A stretch of DNA of 64,000 bases from Vibrio metoecus (GCF_000696385.1 NZ_JJMN01000074.1:206440-270439), one strand, 5' to 3'; shown: positions 36,427-45,415, counted from the stretch's first letter. A program made the numbers and translations. The notes: generated from the letters alone by a model not told the origin.

Positions 36427-37401
36427 GTGACTTCTATTTTCTCCTCGACGATTATTGCTAACCCTGAAATTCTGCAGTTTATTTTCCAATCACTGCCTGA
36501 ACCTACCTTTCTGCTCAATAAGCAAGGTGTCTATTTAGAAGCCTGGGGAGGTACTGACAGTGAACGCCACCATAATCCCTCTTACTTGGTGGGTTTAAGC
36601 CAATATGATGTACTCCCCGCTGCACAAGCCGCTTGGTTTACCCAAGTGATTGTTGAGTCCATCGAACAAAATTGTGCGAAAGAATTGGAATATGAAGTCG
36701 ACCCAACCCAGTTACCTTGCTTTCAGCACGTTCCTGGGCCAACCGACAAGCAGTATTTTTCTGCGTTAGTGATCCCGTTACCAGGCACGGAAATGGTGCT
36801 ATGGACGATACGTAACATTTCAGATTACAAGCACACGGTTGAAAAACTCGCGCAGCATCAGTTGGAGTTGGAACACCTAACGCATATGGACCATCTCACC
36901 CAAGTGTATAACCGCTATGCGATGGATTCATTACTACCGCAAGCTCTTGATATTGCAAGACTGGATAAGATGAGCGCTGCCATATTGATGATCGATATCG
37001 ATTGTTTTAAAGAGTACAACGATGGGTATGGTCATATTCAAGGTGATGAGGTTCTGCGTAAAATCAGCCAAACGTTGCGCCGATGGAAATCCAACCTTGA
37101 ACTCTGTTTTCGTTACGGAGGAGATGAGTTTCTGATTTTTATGACAGGAGCAAATGTCGAACAGTGCCAACAACGCGCTGAAGAATTAATGGGGATGATC
37201 GCAAATTTGCACATCCCACATCACAGTTCTAGAGTCTCAGATCACGTGACGATCACGATAGGCATTCGTCACTGTGACCTCATAGAACGAGAGATGACGG
37301 CCGAGAAACTGGTCTCTGTTGCAGATAAAGCCCTTTTTCATGCTAAACATCAGCAACGTGGCACCATTCATATGTTCAGTAGTACCACTTGGCATGAATA
37401 A
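36427..37401 (+). CDS. PAS-GGDEF diguanylate cyclase
   Basis: A 324-residue protein without membrane segments. Residues about 10-125 form a PAS-like sensor (LQFIFQSLPEPTFLLNKQGVYLEAWGG), then a GGDEF domain from about 150 (HMDHLTQVYNRYAMD, LMIDIDCFKEYNDGYGHIQGDEVL, FRYGGDEFLIF). The catalytic GGDEF is intact; the RxxD inhibitory site is absent (KSNL at that place), so product inhibition is not expected. The GTG at 36427 is the only good start. It should make c-di-GMP in response to a cytoplasmic signal. Confidence 0.93.
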   Translation: MTSIFSSTIIANPEILQFIFQSLPEPTFLLNKQGVYLEAWGGTDSERHHNPSYLVGLSQYDVLPAAQAAWFTQVIVESIEQNCAKELEYEVDPTQLPCFQHVPGPTDKQYFSALVIPLPGTEMVLWTIRNISDYKHTVEKLAQHQLELEHLTHMDHLTQVYNRYAMDSLLPQALDIARLDKMSAAILMIDIDCFKEYNDGYGHIQGDEVLRKISQTLRRWKSNLELCFRYGGDEFLIFMTGANVEQCQQRAEELMGMIANLHIPHHSSRVSDHVTITIGIRHCDLIEREMTAEKLVSVADKALFHAKHQQRGTIHMFSSTTWHE

Positions 37402-37410
37402 CCGTAACCG

Positions 37411-37872
37411 TTATTCGCCTTTATCCCAACGCTGTGCGGCTTGATGATCGCTATCACGTGAATCGATCCAGCGACTCTCTTCCGTTGTCAGCTCTTTTTT
37501 CCAAAATGGCGCGCGAGTTTTCAAGTAATCCATGATGAATTCGCACGCTTCAAAAGCCGCATTACGGTGTGCACTGGTCACGCCAACCAACACAATTTGA
37601 TCGCCGCTGAGCATATCGCCGACGCGATGGATCACCCGAACACGCTGCAAAGGCCAACGCTCTTCCGCCATATCACAAATCTCTAGCAAAGATTTTTCCG
37701 TCATGCCCGGATAGTGTTCAAGGTGTAACCCCACGACATTATCGCCCAAGTTCATATCTCGAACCTTGCCGACAAAAGTCACCACAGCGCCCGCTTGAGT
37801 CCCTTGCGCTAAAGCCTCGTATTCTTGCGCAAGCGAAAAATCTTCCGTTTGTACAGAAACGCGATGGTCCAT
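37411..37872 (-). CDS. moaE: Molybdopterin synthase catalytic subunit
   Basis: A 153-residue MoaE. Family segments include GAVVTFVGKVRDMN, LHLEHYPGMTEKSL, RVRVIHRVGDMLSGDQIVLVGV, and the catalytic lysine region APFWKKELT near the end. With MoaD it inserts two sulfurs into cyclic pyranopterin to make molybdopterin. It starts one base after the moaD stop and is the last gene of moaABCDE. Confidence 0.97.
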   Translation of the reverse strand: MDHRVSVQTEDFSLAQEYEALAQGTQAGAVVTFVGKVRDMNLGDNVVGLHLEHYPGMTEKSLLEICDMAEERWPLQRVRVIHRVGDMLSGDQIVLVGVTSAHRNAAFEACEFIMDYLKTRAPFWKKELTTEESRWIDSRDSDHQAAQRWDKGE

Positions 37873-37873
37873 A

Positions 37874-38119
37874 TTAACCTCCCGTCACTGGTGGGAAGAA
37901 GGCGACTTCGTCCCCCTCTTGCAATGGCGTATCCAGCGGTACTATCGATTGATTAACTGCGGCCAGCAACTTACCCGGTTCTAGAGCCAAATCCCACTTA
38001 CCGGCTTGTTGCGCCAAGTGGTGACGTAGCGCTTCAACCGTCGGAAAAACCTGTTCGACTACCAGACTATCGCACTCCACCAACTCACGCGTTTGGGCAA
38101 AAAACAGCACCTTAATCAT
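37874..38119 (-). CDS. moaD: Molybdopterin synthase sulfur carrier subunit
   Basis: An 81-residue ubiquitin-like protein ending in VTGG; the C-terminal glycine is the site of thiocarboxylate formation. It starts MIKVLFFAQTRELV and overlaps the moaC stop by four bases, which suggests translational coupling. Confidence 0.97.
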   Translation of the reverse strand: MIKVLFFAQTRELVECDSLVVEQVFPTVEALRHHLAQQAGKWDLALEPGKLLAAVNQSIVPLDTPLQEGDEVAFFPPVTGG

Positions 38120-38595
38120 GTTTCCACCTTAAAGTGTCCTGATTTACCGCCTAACTTTTCTAGCAGTCGTACGTTCTCAATCACGATGTCTTTCTGTACT
38201 GCTTTGCACATGTCGTAAATAGTCAGAGCCGCAACCGATGCGGCGGTCAATGCTTCCATCTCAACACCGGTTTTACCGCTGAGTTTACACAGCGATTCAA
38301 TGCGCACACTGTTTTGCTCCGGCAGCGCTTCTAGCTGTACTTCCACTTTAGAAAGCAGCAGAGGATGGCAAAGCGGTATTAGCTCCCACGTACGTTTCGC
38401 GGCTTGAATACCCGCAATACGCGCCGTGGCAAACACATCCCCTTTATGGTGCTGACCAGAGAGAATCAGTTGCAGCGTTGCGGGTGCCATGCGCACATAG
38501 GCCTCGGCACGCGCTTCACGAACTGTGTCTGCTTTACTCGACACGTCCACCATATTGGCTTCACCCGAAGCATTAATGTGAGTGAGTTGACTCAT
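38116..38595 (-). CDS. moaC: Cyclic pyranopterin monophosphate synthase
   Basis: A 159-residue MoaC. The motifs KGDVFATARIAGIQAAKRTWELIPLCHPL and GVEMEALTAASVAALTIYDMCKA contain the catalytic His, Asp and Lys residues of the family. It acts after MoaA to form cPMP. ATG 38595 follows a strong GGGAGG site; an in-frame TTG one codon upstream is less likely. It lies 10 bases after moaB. Confidence 0.97.
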   Translation of the reverse strand: MSQLTHINASGEANMVDVSSKADTVREARAEAYVRMAPATLQLILSGQHHKGDVFATARIAGIQAAKRTWELIPLCHPLLLSKVEVQLEALPEQNSVRIESLCKLSGKTGVEMEALTAASVAALTIYDMCKAVQKDIVIENVRLLEKLGGKSGHFKVET

Positions 38596-38605
38596 CAAAC
38601 CTCCC

Positions 38606-39118
38606 TTATACCGTCAGGTGTGGCATAAAGTTACATGGGCGATGAGAAGCATCCAATTGCTGTTTAATGATTTTTGTCCAACCTGTGCGGCATGCGCCCG
38701 TTGAGCCTGGCATCGCAAAAATCACCGTGTGGTTAGCGAAACCCGCGACCGCGCGCGACTGAATGGTCGAGGTACCAATCTCTTCAAAAGAGACCATTCG
38801 GAACAGCTCGCCAAAGCCTTCCACTTCTTTATCAAACAAAGGCTTCAGCGCTTCAGGTGTGCTGTCACGTGAGGTAAACCCAGTGCCACCGGTGATCAAA
38901 ATCGCTTGGATGGTTTCATCCGCAATCCATTGTGAAACCACCGCACGGATTTTGTACATATCGTCAATCACGATCTGCTTATCAGCCAGTTTATGACCCG
39001 CTTCTTGCAACTGCTCAGCCAAGTAACGACCTGAAGTATCATTTTCTTCGGTACGCGTATCTGACACGGTTAAAACGGCGATGTTTGCTGCTTGAAATTT
39101 GCTTTCTGCGTGACCCAT
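38606..39118 (-). CDS. moaB: Molybdenum cofactor biosynthesis protein B
   Basis: A 170-residue MoaB/MogA-like protein starting MGHAESKFQAANIAVLTVSDTR, with ILITGGTGFTSRDSTPEAL and FAMPGSTGACRTGW. This pattern matches E. coli MoaB, whose exact role in adenylylation is uncertain. It is the second gene of the moa operon. Confidence 0.96.
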   Translation of the reverse strand: MGHAESKFQAANIAVLTVSDTRTEENDTSGRYLAEQLQEAGHKLADKQIVIDDMYKIRAVVSQWIADETIQAILITGGTGFTSRDSTPEALKPLFDKEVEGFGELFRMVSFEEIGTSTIQSRAVAGFANHTVIFAMPGSTGACRTGWTKIIKQQLDASHRPCNFMPHLTV

Positions 39119-39177
39119 TTGTTCACCTTTTAAAAATGGTTAAACCTCGATAGCGAGGTCAAATTATCGGTAGAAAC

Positions 39178-40167
39178 TCAGCCGCCAATAGACGCTAAAT
39201 GAGGCGTGACACCCGAGTTTCCATCATGCAGGAAGTGGGTTTCCGCCTTGTTTTGCAACTGGGCTTGAATTCGTTCAATCAATGCGTTTTCTTGTTGTTC
39301 TTCCTGAAGGAGATCGCGCAAATCTATGCCTTGTTCGCCAAATAAGCACAGATGCAGTTTGCCGAGAGCCGACACACGTAGGCGGTTACAACTGCTACAA
39401 AAGTTCTTCTCATAAGGCATGATGAGGCCTATCTCGCCTTGGTAATCCGGGTGGATAAACACCTGTGCAGGGCCATCGTTATCCGCTCTGGCTTTAAGTA
39501 GCCAGCCGTTACCGAGGAGATAGTCACGGATTGACGCGCCAGAGACATGATGGCGAGTAAATAACTCGTCCATTTCTCCGGTCTGCATCAATTCAATAAA
39601 ACGCAATTGAATGGGGCGAGTTTTTATCCACGCCATAAATTTAGGGAGTTCAAGGTGGTTAAGATTTTTCATCAACACCACGTTGACTTTGACTTGCTCA
39701 AAACCGACATCAAAGGCGCGATCGATGCCTGACATCACCTGCTGGAAGCGATTTTCACCGGTGATTTGCGCGAACATACGCGGATCTAAGCTATCCACGC
39801 TGACATTCAATTGAGTCAACCCCGCATCACGCCACTCACCAATATGTTTCGCTAAACGATAGCCATTAGTGGTGGTAGCGACTTTCTGAATGCCGGGAGT
39901 TTGCGCGATGGTATGAATGATTTCGCTGAAATCTTTACGCAGCGAGGGTTCGCCACCCGTAATCCGCACTTTTGAGGTGCCGCAATGCGCAAATGCATTC
40001 ACCACTCGGCGAATCTCATCCACAGTCAAAAATGAGGTAGGACGATCCACCAATGGCTTATAGCCATCAGGTAAACAATAGGTACATTTGAAATTACAAA
40101 CGTCAGTTATGGATAGACGTAAGTAATAAAACTTACGTTGAAATCTGTCTTCGAATTGTTGCGCCAC
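39178..40167 (-). CDS. moaA: GTP 3',8-cyclase MoaA (radical SAM)
   Basis: A 329-residue radical SAM enzyme, identical in length to E. coli MoaA. The SAM cluster is CNFKCTYC (CxxxCxxC, about 24-31), the second 4Fe-4S cluster is in CSSCNRLRVSALGKLHLC, and the C-terminus ends in GG. It starts with GTG 40167 (MAQQFEDRFQRKFYYLRLS), preceded by AAAGGTG at the end of the Moco riboswitch. It converts GTP to the first pterin intermediate. Confidence 0.97.
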   Translation of the reverse strand: MAQQFEDRFQRKFYYLRLSITDVCNFKCTYCLPDGYKPLVDRPTSFLTVDEIRRVVNAFAHCGTSKVRITGGEPSLRKDFSEIIHTIAQTPGIQKVATTTNGYRLAKHIGEWRDAGLTQLNVSVDSLDPRMFAQITGENRFQQVMSGIDRAFDVGFEQVKVNVVLMKNLNHLELPKFMAWIKTRPIQLRFIELMQTGEMDELFTRHHVSGASIRDYLLGNGWLLKARADNDGPAQVFIHPDYQGEIGLIMPYEKNFCSSCNRLRVSALGKLHLCLFGEQGIDLRDLLQEEQQENALIERIQAQLQNKAETHFLHDGNSGVTPHLASIGG

Positions 40168-40171
40168 AGAA

Positions 40172-40345
40172 CACCTTTCCAAATACGGGAGGCAAAATCA
40201 TTTCCAATCCTGCCCTTGTGACATTATGCCACTGGCTTACAACGCATATTTACAGGTTTAAACTTAGCGCGGTAAGCTCGGAGTTAAGGCCAAGCAGTAC
40301 GATGTTTCCATCTCTTTAGCTCAGGCTGCTGGTAAAATACTTAAT
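40172..40345 (-). promoter_or_regulatory. Moco RNA motif (molybdenum-cofactor riboswitch) before moaA
   Basis: The 5' leader ends in CCTCCCGTAT-TTGGAAAGGTG (40192-40172), the same 3' signature as the E. coli moaA Moco RNA, where the ribosome site is in the last stem. Further upstream, pieces such as CAGCCTGAGC and CTTGGCC recall the motif. The 5' boundary is approximate. It likely represses translation of moaA when cofactor is sufficient. Confidence 0.72.
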
Positions 40346-40473
40346 AATTGTATGTGATTCTAGCCTTAACGAGAAAAAAATGATGGCCTTGTGGAAATTA
40401 GCCCTAAATAGGTACTCATTGTGAATGAAGTTCGTTAAATTGCTGCGGGTTATGAAAAAATAAGAAGATGCTC

Positions 40474-41370
40474 ATGTCTCTATACGAAAACAAAAAAGTC
40501 GTCGCTATCGGCGGCGGCCATGGTTTGGGGCGCATGTTGGCGGCGCTCAAAGTGTTTGGCTCCAATGCAACAGGCATAGTCACCACCACAGATAATGGCG
40601 GTTCGACAGGACGTATTCGTCACTGCCAAGGGGGTATTGCTTGGGGCGACACCCGTAACTGCATCAACCAACTGATTACCGAACCCTCCATCAGTTCGAT
40701 GATGTTCGAATACCGCTTTAAAGGCGCTGGAGAGCTCAACGGCCACAACTTGGGCAACCTAATGCTCACCGCTTTGGACAACCTTTCTGTACGTCCGCTG
40801 GATGCGATTAATCTTATTCGTAACATGCTTAAGGTTGATGTGAATATTCTGCCGATGTCTGAGCATCCCTCTGATCTTGCTGCTCTTTCAATGGATGGAA
40901 AATGGGTAACGGGCGAAACCAGCGTTGACGAGATGACGCAAGATTTGCGAAGACTTGATCTTGCTCCTGAAGTCCCCGCCACCAAAGAAGCAATCACTGC
41001 GATTCAAGAAGCGGACTGCGTGATCCTCGGTCCCGGCAGTTTCTTAACCAGCATTATGCCGCCGCTGCTGTTACCAGAATTGGGTAAAGCGATTGCGCGC
41101 AATCAAAAGGCTAAAGTGATTTTTGTCGAGAACCTCTCTCCAGAGTACGGGCCGGCAGGAAGAATGAGCTTAGCGCAGAAACTAGAGTGGTGTGAAAGAG
41201 CGTGTCAGGGACGCAAAATTGATGTGGTGCTAGGTCATCACCCTCATCCGGATCTGCAAGGGCAATGGAATTTTGTTACCCGAGATTTGGCCTCTGCCAA
41301 CCGTGACTGGCGTCATGACCGGCAGAAGCTGAGACAAGCGATTGAAGAGCAGTTATGCAACAAGATTTGA
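40474..41370 (+). CDS. YvcK/CofD-like protein (putative gluconeogenesis factor)
   Basis: A 298-residue YvcK-family protein. The N-terminal nucleotide-sugar-binding loop VVAIGGGHGLGRMLAAL (about 10-26) and TTTDNGGSTGRIR, plus NGHNLGNLML and CVILGPGSFLTSIMPPLL, are typical. YvcK in Bacillus binds UDP-GlcNAc and is needed on gluconeogenic carbon sources; the enterobacterial YbhK is the counterpart. An ATG two codons upstream (40468) is possible. The 3' end overlaps the luxU stop by 18 bp on the opposite strand. Confidence 0.92.
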   Translation: MSLYENKKVVAIGGGHGLGRMLAALKVFGSNATGIVTTTDNGGSTGRIRHCQGGIAWGDTRNCINQLITEPSISSMMFEYRFKGAGELNGHNLGNLMLTALDNLSVRPLDAINLIRNMLKVDVNILPMSEHPSDLAALSMDGKWVTGETSVDEMTQDLRRLDLAPEVPATKEAITAIQEADCVILGPGSFLTSIMPPLLLPELGKAIARNQKAKVIFVENLSPEYGPAGRMSLAQKLEWCERACQGRKIDVVLGHHPHPDLQGQWNFVTRDLASANRDWRHDRQKLRQAIEEQLCNKI

Positions 41371-41694
41371 GTAACACTGATGCGTCTGTTTCAGCAAATC
41401 GAGCATCTGTGTGACTTCTAGCGAGATGTCTAGCATCTCGCCAGATTTGGCTCGGCTATCCAATTCAATCGCTTTGGCACACAAACGGTCTGCGCCAAAA
41501 CTGGCCGCGCTACTTTTTAGTGCGTGGCTGATCTCTTTGAGATAGCCCAATTTATCCCCCACCTGTTCACTGACGAGCTTAGATTGGTAGTCACCAAGTT
41601 CACCTAGAAAGATGTTGACCAAGATCGGCACATTTTCTTCGCCAATCTCTTTGGCAAGCAAATCAATTTTACTTTGATTGATCCATTCTCTCAT
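41353..41694 (-). CDS. luxU: Phosphorelay protein LuxU
   Basis: A 113-residue Hpt protein. The phosphorylatable His lies in ISHALKSSAASFGADRL (about residue 57), as expected. It transfers phosphate from the hybrid sensor kinases (LuxN/LuxPQ/CqsS class) to LuxO. It begins 3 bases after the luxO stop, so luxO-luxU form an operon; its last 18 bp overlap the convergent YvcK-like gene. Confidence 0.97.
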   Translation of the reverse strand: MREWINQSKIDLLAKEIGEENVPILVNIFLGELGDYQSKLVSEQVGDKLGYLKEISHALKSSAASFGADRLCAKAIELDSRAKSGEMLDISLEVTQMLDLLKQTHQCYSNLVA

Positions 41695-41697
41695 CGC

Positions 41698-43110
41698 TTA
41701 CCGCTCCTTCTCTTTTTCTTGAACTTTTTCATTCCAAGCTTGCAGCTTGCGATAAATGGTTGAAGGACTGACATCCAGATAGGTTGCGGCACGGGGGATG
41801 TTACCATCACACGCGTCAATGGCTTGCTCTATGGCCTGTTTTTCCGTCATCCACAATGGGAAAATTTCATGCACTGACACTTTGTTTTCATGGGCGAGCG
41901 GTAAAGCTCGATTGATCGGAGTTGGCATTTGGTTTAGTGGTGGCGGGAGCATATCTAACGTGATTTCACGGCCTTCATTCAGTACCACGACATTACGTAA
42001 AACGTTTTGTAATTGACGCACGTTACCCGGCCACTCGTAGTGACGGAAGCGCTCGACCAACTTCGGTCCGTATAAGCGTACAAAATCTTTCCCTTCTTCT
42101 TTGGACATAAAGCCAAGCAGCGAGTAGGCAATCTCTATCACATCATCACCACGCTCGCGCAATGGTGGTAAGTGCAGTGGGATCACATACAAGCGGTAGT
42201 ACAAGTCCTCACGAAAACGCCCTTCTTGCACTTCTTTCCAGGGGTCACGGTTGGTCGCACACACAAAGCGCACATCCACGCTTTTCATTTTCGATGAGCC
42301 AACTTTTTGGAATGTTCCGGTTTGGATAAAGCGCAGCAGTTTGGTTTGTAAATCCAAATCCATTTCGCACAACTCATCCAAAAATAGCGTGCCACCATCA
42401 GCGGCTTCCGCAGCACCTTGGCGTTCAGTCGCCGCACCGGTAAAAGCCCCTTTTACGTGGCCGAACAACTCACTTTCAATCAGATCTTTCGGGATCGCGG
42501 CACAGTTAATGGCAATAAACGGTTTATCGCCACGTTTACTCGCAGCGTGAATCGCTTCGGCACACACCTCTTTACCTGTACCACTTTCACCGGTAATGAA
42601 AATACTCGCTTTACTGCTCGCCGCTGAGTCTATTGTGCGATAGACCGCTTGCATGGTTTGGCTACTACCGATAAAGCCTTGATAGTTCTGATTTTTATTA
42701 TCGACATCATTTTTGAGTTTCGATGCTTTACGGATCGCGTTATTCACCGTGACCCGCAAGCGATCCGCCTCACAAGGCTTAATCAGAAAGTCTTGAGCAC
42801 CATGGCGCATCGCTTCAACCGCGGTATCAATTGAACCGTGCGCCGTCATGAACACAATGGGTACATCTGGTGATTTTTCTTTTACTGCATGCAGGACATC
42901 CATCCCCGTCATATCCGGTAAACGTAAATCAAGCAGGATCAGATCCGGCTCACGGCGACTGATGCTTTCAATTGCATCGCGCCCTGTGCCGACGATATTG
43001 ATATCAATATCCAGCGGGGTGAGATAAGAGCGATACAACGCCGCCACCGACGCTGTATCTTCTACCATGAGTAAGTATTTTGCTTTCTGCAAAGATTGAT
43101 GTTGTTGCAT
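41698..43110 (-). CDS. luxO: Quorum-sensing response regulator LuxO (sigma-54 activator)
   Basis: A 470-residue NtrC-type protein. The receiver has VEDTASVAAL and phospho-acceptor Asp61 in LILLDLRLPDMTG (Asp47 if started at the second Met). The AAA+ domain has Walker A GESGTGKE, the sigma-54 contact motif GAFTGA and Walker B TLFLDELCEM. The C-terminal HTH is GNIPRAATYLDVSPSTIYRK. Phosphorylated LuxO at low cell density activates the Qrr RNAs; qrr1 lies directly upstream in the opposite direction. The long start is supported by the conserved N-terminal residues MQQ...YLLM of other vibrios. Confidence 0.98.
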   Translation of the reverse strand: MQQHQSLQKAKYLLMVEDTASVAALYRSYLTPLDIDINIVGTGRDAIESISRREPDLILLDLRLPDMTGMDVLHAVKEKSPDVPIVFMTAHGSIDTAVEAMRHGAQDFLIKPCEADRLRVTVNNAIRKASKLKNDVDNKNQNYQGFIGSSQTMQAVYRTIDSAASSKASIFITGESGTGKEVCAEAIHAASKRGDKPFIAINCAAIPKDLIESELFGHVKGAFTGAATERQGAAEAADGGTLFLDELCEMDLDLQTKLLRFIQTGTFQKVGSSKMKSVDVRFVCATNRDPWKEVQEGRFREDLYYRLYVIPLHLPPLRERGDDVIEIAYSLLGFMSKEEGKDFVRLYGPKLVERFRHYEWPGNVRQLQNVLRNVVVLNEGREITLDMLPPPLNQMPTPINRALPLAHENKVSVHEIFPLWMTEKQAIEQAIDACDGNIPRAATYLDVSPSTIYRKLQAWNEKVQEKEKER

Positions 43111-43128
43111 AGCCTAGCCATTATTGTT

Positions 43129-43141
43129 TTGCATTTTGCTG
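43129..43141. promoter_or_regulatory. Secondary LuxO-like site
   Basis: TTGCATTTTGCTG matches the LuxO consensus TTGCA-N3-TGCAA in all but the last two bases. It is about 120-130 bp upstream of the qrr1 start. Confidence 0.5.
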
Positions 43142-43159
43142 TAATAATTGCATTTGGAA

Positions 43160-43172
43160 TTGCATTTTGCAA
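43160..43172. promoter_or_regulatory. LuxO binding site (enhancer of qrr1)
   Basis: TTGCATTTTGCAA is a perfect match to TTGCA-N3-TGCAA. It is about 90-100 bp upstream of the qrr1 start, a normal enhancer distance for a sigma-54 activator. Confidence 0.85.
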
Positions 43173-43232
43173 ATTGGAATCGAAAATTTATCCTCGATAG
43201 CGCCAATGCTCACAAATATTGACCGCTTTTCG

Positions 43233-43250
43233 TTGGCACGATATGTGCTT
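43233..43250 (+). promoter_or_regulatory. Sigma-54 promoter of qrr1
   Basis: TTGGCACGATATGTGCTT has -24 GG at 43235-43236 and -12 GC at 43247-43248, with the required 12-base spacing and an almost perfect TGGCACG. Confidence 0.93.
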
Positions 43251-43259
43251 CACTACTAT

Positions 43260-43355
43260 TGACCCGCAAGGGTCACCTAGCCAACTGACGTTGTTAGTGA
43301 ATAAAAATGTTCACAAATAACAGCCAATAGACTCATTCTATTGGCTATTTTTTTA
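43260..43355 (+). ncRNA. qrr1: Quorum regulatory small RNA Qrr1
   Basis: A 96-nt RNA begins about 12 bases after the -12 element with TGACCCGCAAGGGTCA, the first Qrr stem, followed by the conserved CCTAGCCAACTGACGTTG target-pairing region. It ends in a 10-bp terminator stem AGCCAATAGA / TCTATTGGCT and a T-run. Qrr RNAs act with Hfq to repress hapR/luxR and activate aphA. Position divergent from luxO is as described for vibrios. Confidence 0.97.
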
Positions 43356-43384
43356 TCTGCGTGTTTGAAATACGCATTCACCGA

Positions 43385-45415
43385 TTAGCTGTTGGCGATA
43401 AACTGCTGACGCAACTGATGAATCTCATCACGTTTTTGCGCCGCTAACTCAAACTCTAAGTTCTGCGCATGTTGGTACATCGCCGCTTCTAGTTTGCTGA
43501 TCTCTTTTTCCAATTGTTGTGGTGTAAGAGCTTGATATACAGCTGATTCTTCCGCCACTTTGGCCAAAGGCACTACTTTGCTGTTCTTTGGCTTACGGGA
43601 TTTCGCAATATCACCCAGCTCCATAATGTCCTTCACGCTGCGTTTTAATGGCTGCGGAGTAATACCAAGCTGCTCGTTATAAGCATGCTGCTTCTCACGG
43701 CGGCGCTCGGTTTCATCCATCGCTTTACGCATCGATTTAGTGATCGAGTCGGCGTACAAAATCGCTTTACCATTGATGTTACGAGCAGCACGGCCGATGG
43801 TCTGAATTAGTGAACGTTCAGAACGCAAAAAACCTTCTTTATCTGCATCAAGGATAGCCACCAAAGCCACTTCCGGCATATCCAAACCTTCACGCAGTAA
43901 GTTAATCCCGACCAAAACATCGAAAACACCTAGCCGCAAGTCTCGAATAATCTCCACTCGTTCAACGGTATCAATATCCGAATGCAGATAACGTACTTTC
44001 ACCCCATGCTCATGCAGATATTCGGTTAAGTCTTCGGCCATGCGTTTGGTTAGGGTAGTCACCAAGATCCGCTCATCATTGGCAGCACGCACACGCGCTT
44101 CTGAAAGCAAATCATCTACTTGAGTGGCTACTGGGCGCACTTCGATGATCGGATCCAGCAAGCCCGTTGGACGAACCACTTGATCCGCCACTTCACCACC
44201 GGATTTGGTTAACTCATACTCACCCGGTGTTGCTGAGACAAAAATGGTCTGTGGAGCCAGCGCTTCAAATTCGTCAAATTTAAGCGGTCGGTTATCCAGA
44301 GCAGAAGGCAAGCGGAAGCCAAACTCCACCAAGGTTTCTTTACGTGAACGGTCACCTTTAAACATGGCGCCAATTTGTGGCACGGTGACGTGCGATTCAT
44401 CGATGATCAACAAGCCATCGTGAGGTAAGTAATCAAAGAGTGTTGGAGGTGGCTCACCCTCAGAGCGCCCACTGAGGTACCGCGAGTAGTTTTCTATCCC
44501 AGAGCAAAATCCCAGTTCGTTCATCATCTCAATATCAAACTGAGTTCGTTGAGAAATCCTCTGTTCTTCGAGCAATTTATTGTTATCCAAGAGATATTGC
44601 CGACGGATTTGCAACTCATGTTTGATCTGCTCTATCGCCTCAAGGATCCGTTCACGCGGCGTTACATAGTGCGTTTTAGGGTAAACCGTAAAACGCGCTA
44701 AATCACGTGACGTCACAACCCCTGTTAATGGGTCAAAAAGACTGATGCATTCCACTTCATCATCAAACATCTCTACCCGAACGGCTTCTTGATCCGATTC
44801 CGCAGGAAAAATGTCAATCACTTCGCCTCGAACGCGGAATTGACCTCGTTCAAACGCCATGTCATTACGCGAATATTGCAACTCAGCTAACCGACGCAGC
44901 ATATCGCGTTGGTTGATAACGTCCCCTCGGCGTAAATGCAGCATCATTTTCAAATAAGAATCGGGGTCGCCCAAACCGTAGATAGCAGAAACCGAAGCGA
45001 CAATCACCGCATCTTTACGCTCTAATAATGCTTTGGTCGCAGATAAACGCATCTGTTCAATGTGCGCATTAACCGAAGAGTCTTTCTCAATAAAAGTATC
45101 AGTGCTTGGAACGTAAGCTTCAGGCTGGTAGTAGTCATAGTAAGAAACGAAATACTCCACCGCATTGTTGGGGAAAAAGGCTTTCATTTCACCGTACAGC
45201 TGCGCTGCAAGGGTTTTATTTGGCGCAAGTAAAATTGTAGGACGCTGAGCGGTAGCAATCACGTTGGCTAAGGTAAACGTTTTACCCGACCCCGTAACCC
45301 CAAGCAGAGTTTGGTGAGCTAATCCTGAATCCAACCCCTCTAGTAATTGCTTAATCGCGGTAGGTTGGTCACCGGCAGGTTGATAATCCGAAACCAATTC
45401 AAATGCTTTACTCAT
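43385..45415 (-). CDS. uvrB: UvrABC system protein B
   Basis: A 676-residue UvrB. Walker A is GVTGSGKT, the beta-hairpin is YYDYYQPEAYVP, helicase motifs include TTLTKRMAEDLTEYL and IGRAARN, and the C-terminal UVR motif is LEKEISKLEAAMYQHAQNLEFELAA. It verifies damage and recruits UvrC. ATG 45415 (MSKAFELVSDYQPAGDQP) is chosen over 45463. I could not find a convincing LexA box upstream. Confidence 0.98.
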   Translation of the reverse strand: MSKAFELVSDYQPAGDQPTAIKQLLEGLDSGLAHQTLLGVTGSGKTFTLANVIATAQRPTILLAPNKTLAAQLYGEMKAFFPNNAVEYFVSYYDYYQPEAYVPSTDTFIEKDSSVNAHIEQMRLSATKALLERKDAVIVASVSAIYGLGDPDSYLKMMLHLRRGDVINQRDMLRRLAELQYSRNDMAFERGQFRVRGEVIDIFPAESDQEAVRVEMFDDEVECISLFDPLTGVVTSRDLARFTVYPKTHYVTPRERILEAIEQIKHELQIRRQYLLDNNKLLEEQRISQRTQFDIEMMNELGFCSGIENYSRYLSGRSEGEPPPTLFDYLPHDGLLIIDESHVTVPQIGAMFKGDRSRKETLVEFGFRLPSALDNRPLKFDEFEALAPQTIFVSATPGEYELTKSGGEVADQVVRPTGLLDPIIEVRPVATQVDDLLSEARVRAANDERILVTTLTKRMAEDLTEYLHEHGVKVRYLHSDIDTVERVEIIRDLRLGVFDVLVGINLLREGLDMPEVALVAILDADKEGFLRSERSLIQTIGRAARNINGKAILYADSITKSMRKAMDETERRREKQHAYNEQLGITPQPLKRSVKDIMELGDIAKSRKPKNSKVVPLAKVAEESAVYQALTPQQLEKEISKLEAAMYQHAQNLEFELAAQKRDEIHQLRQQFIANS

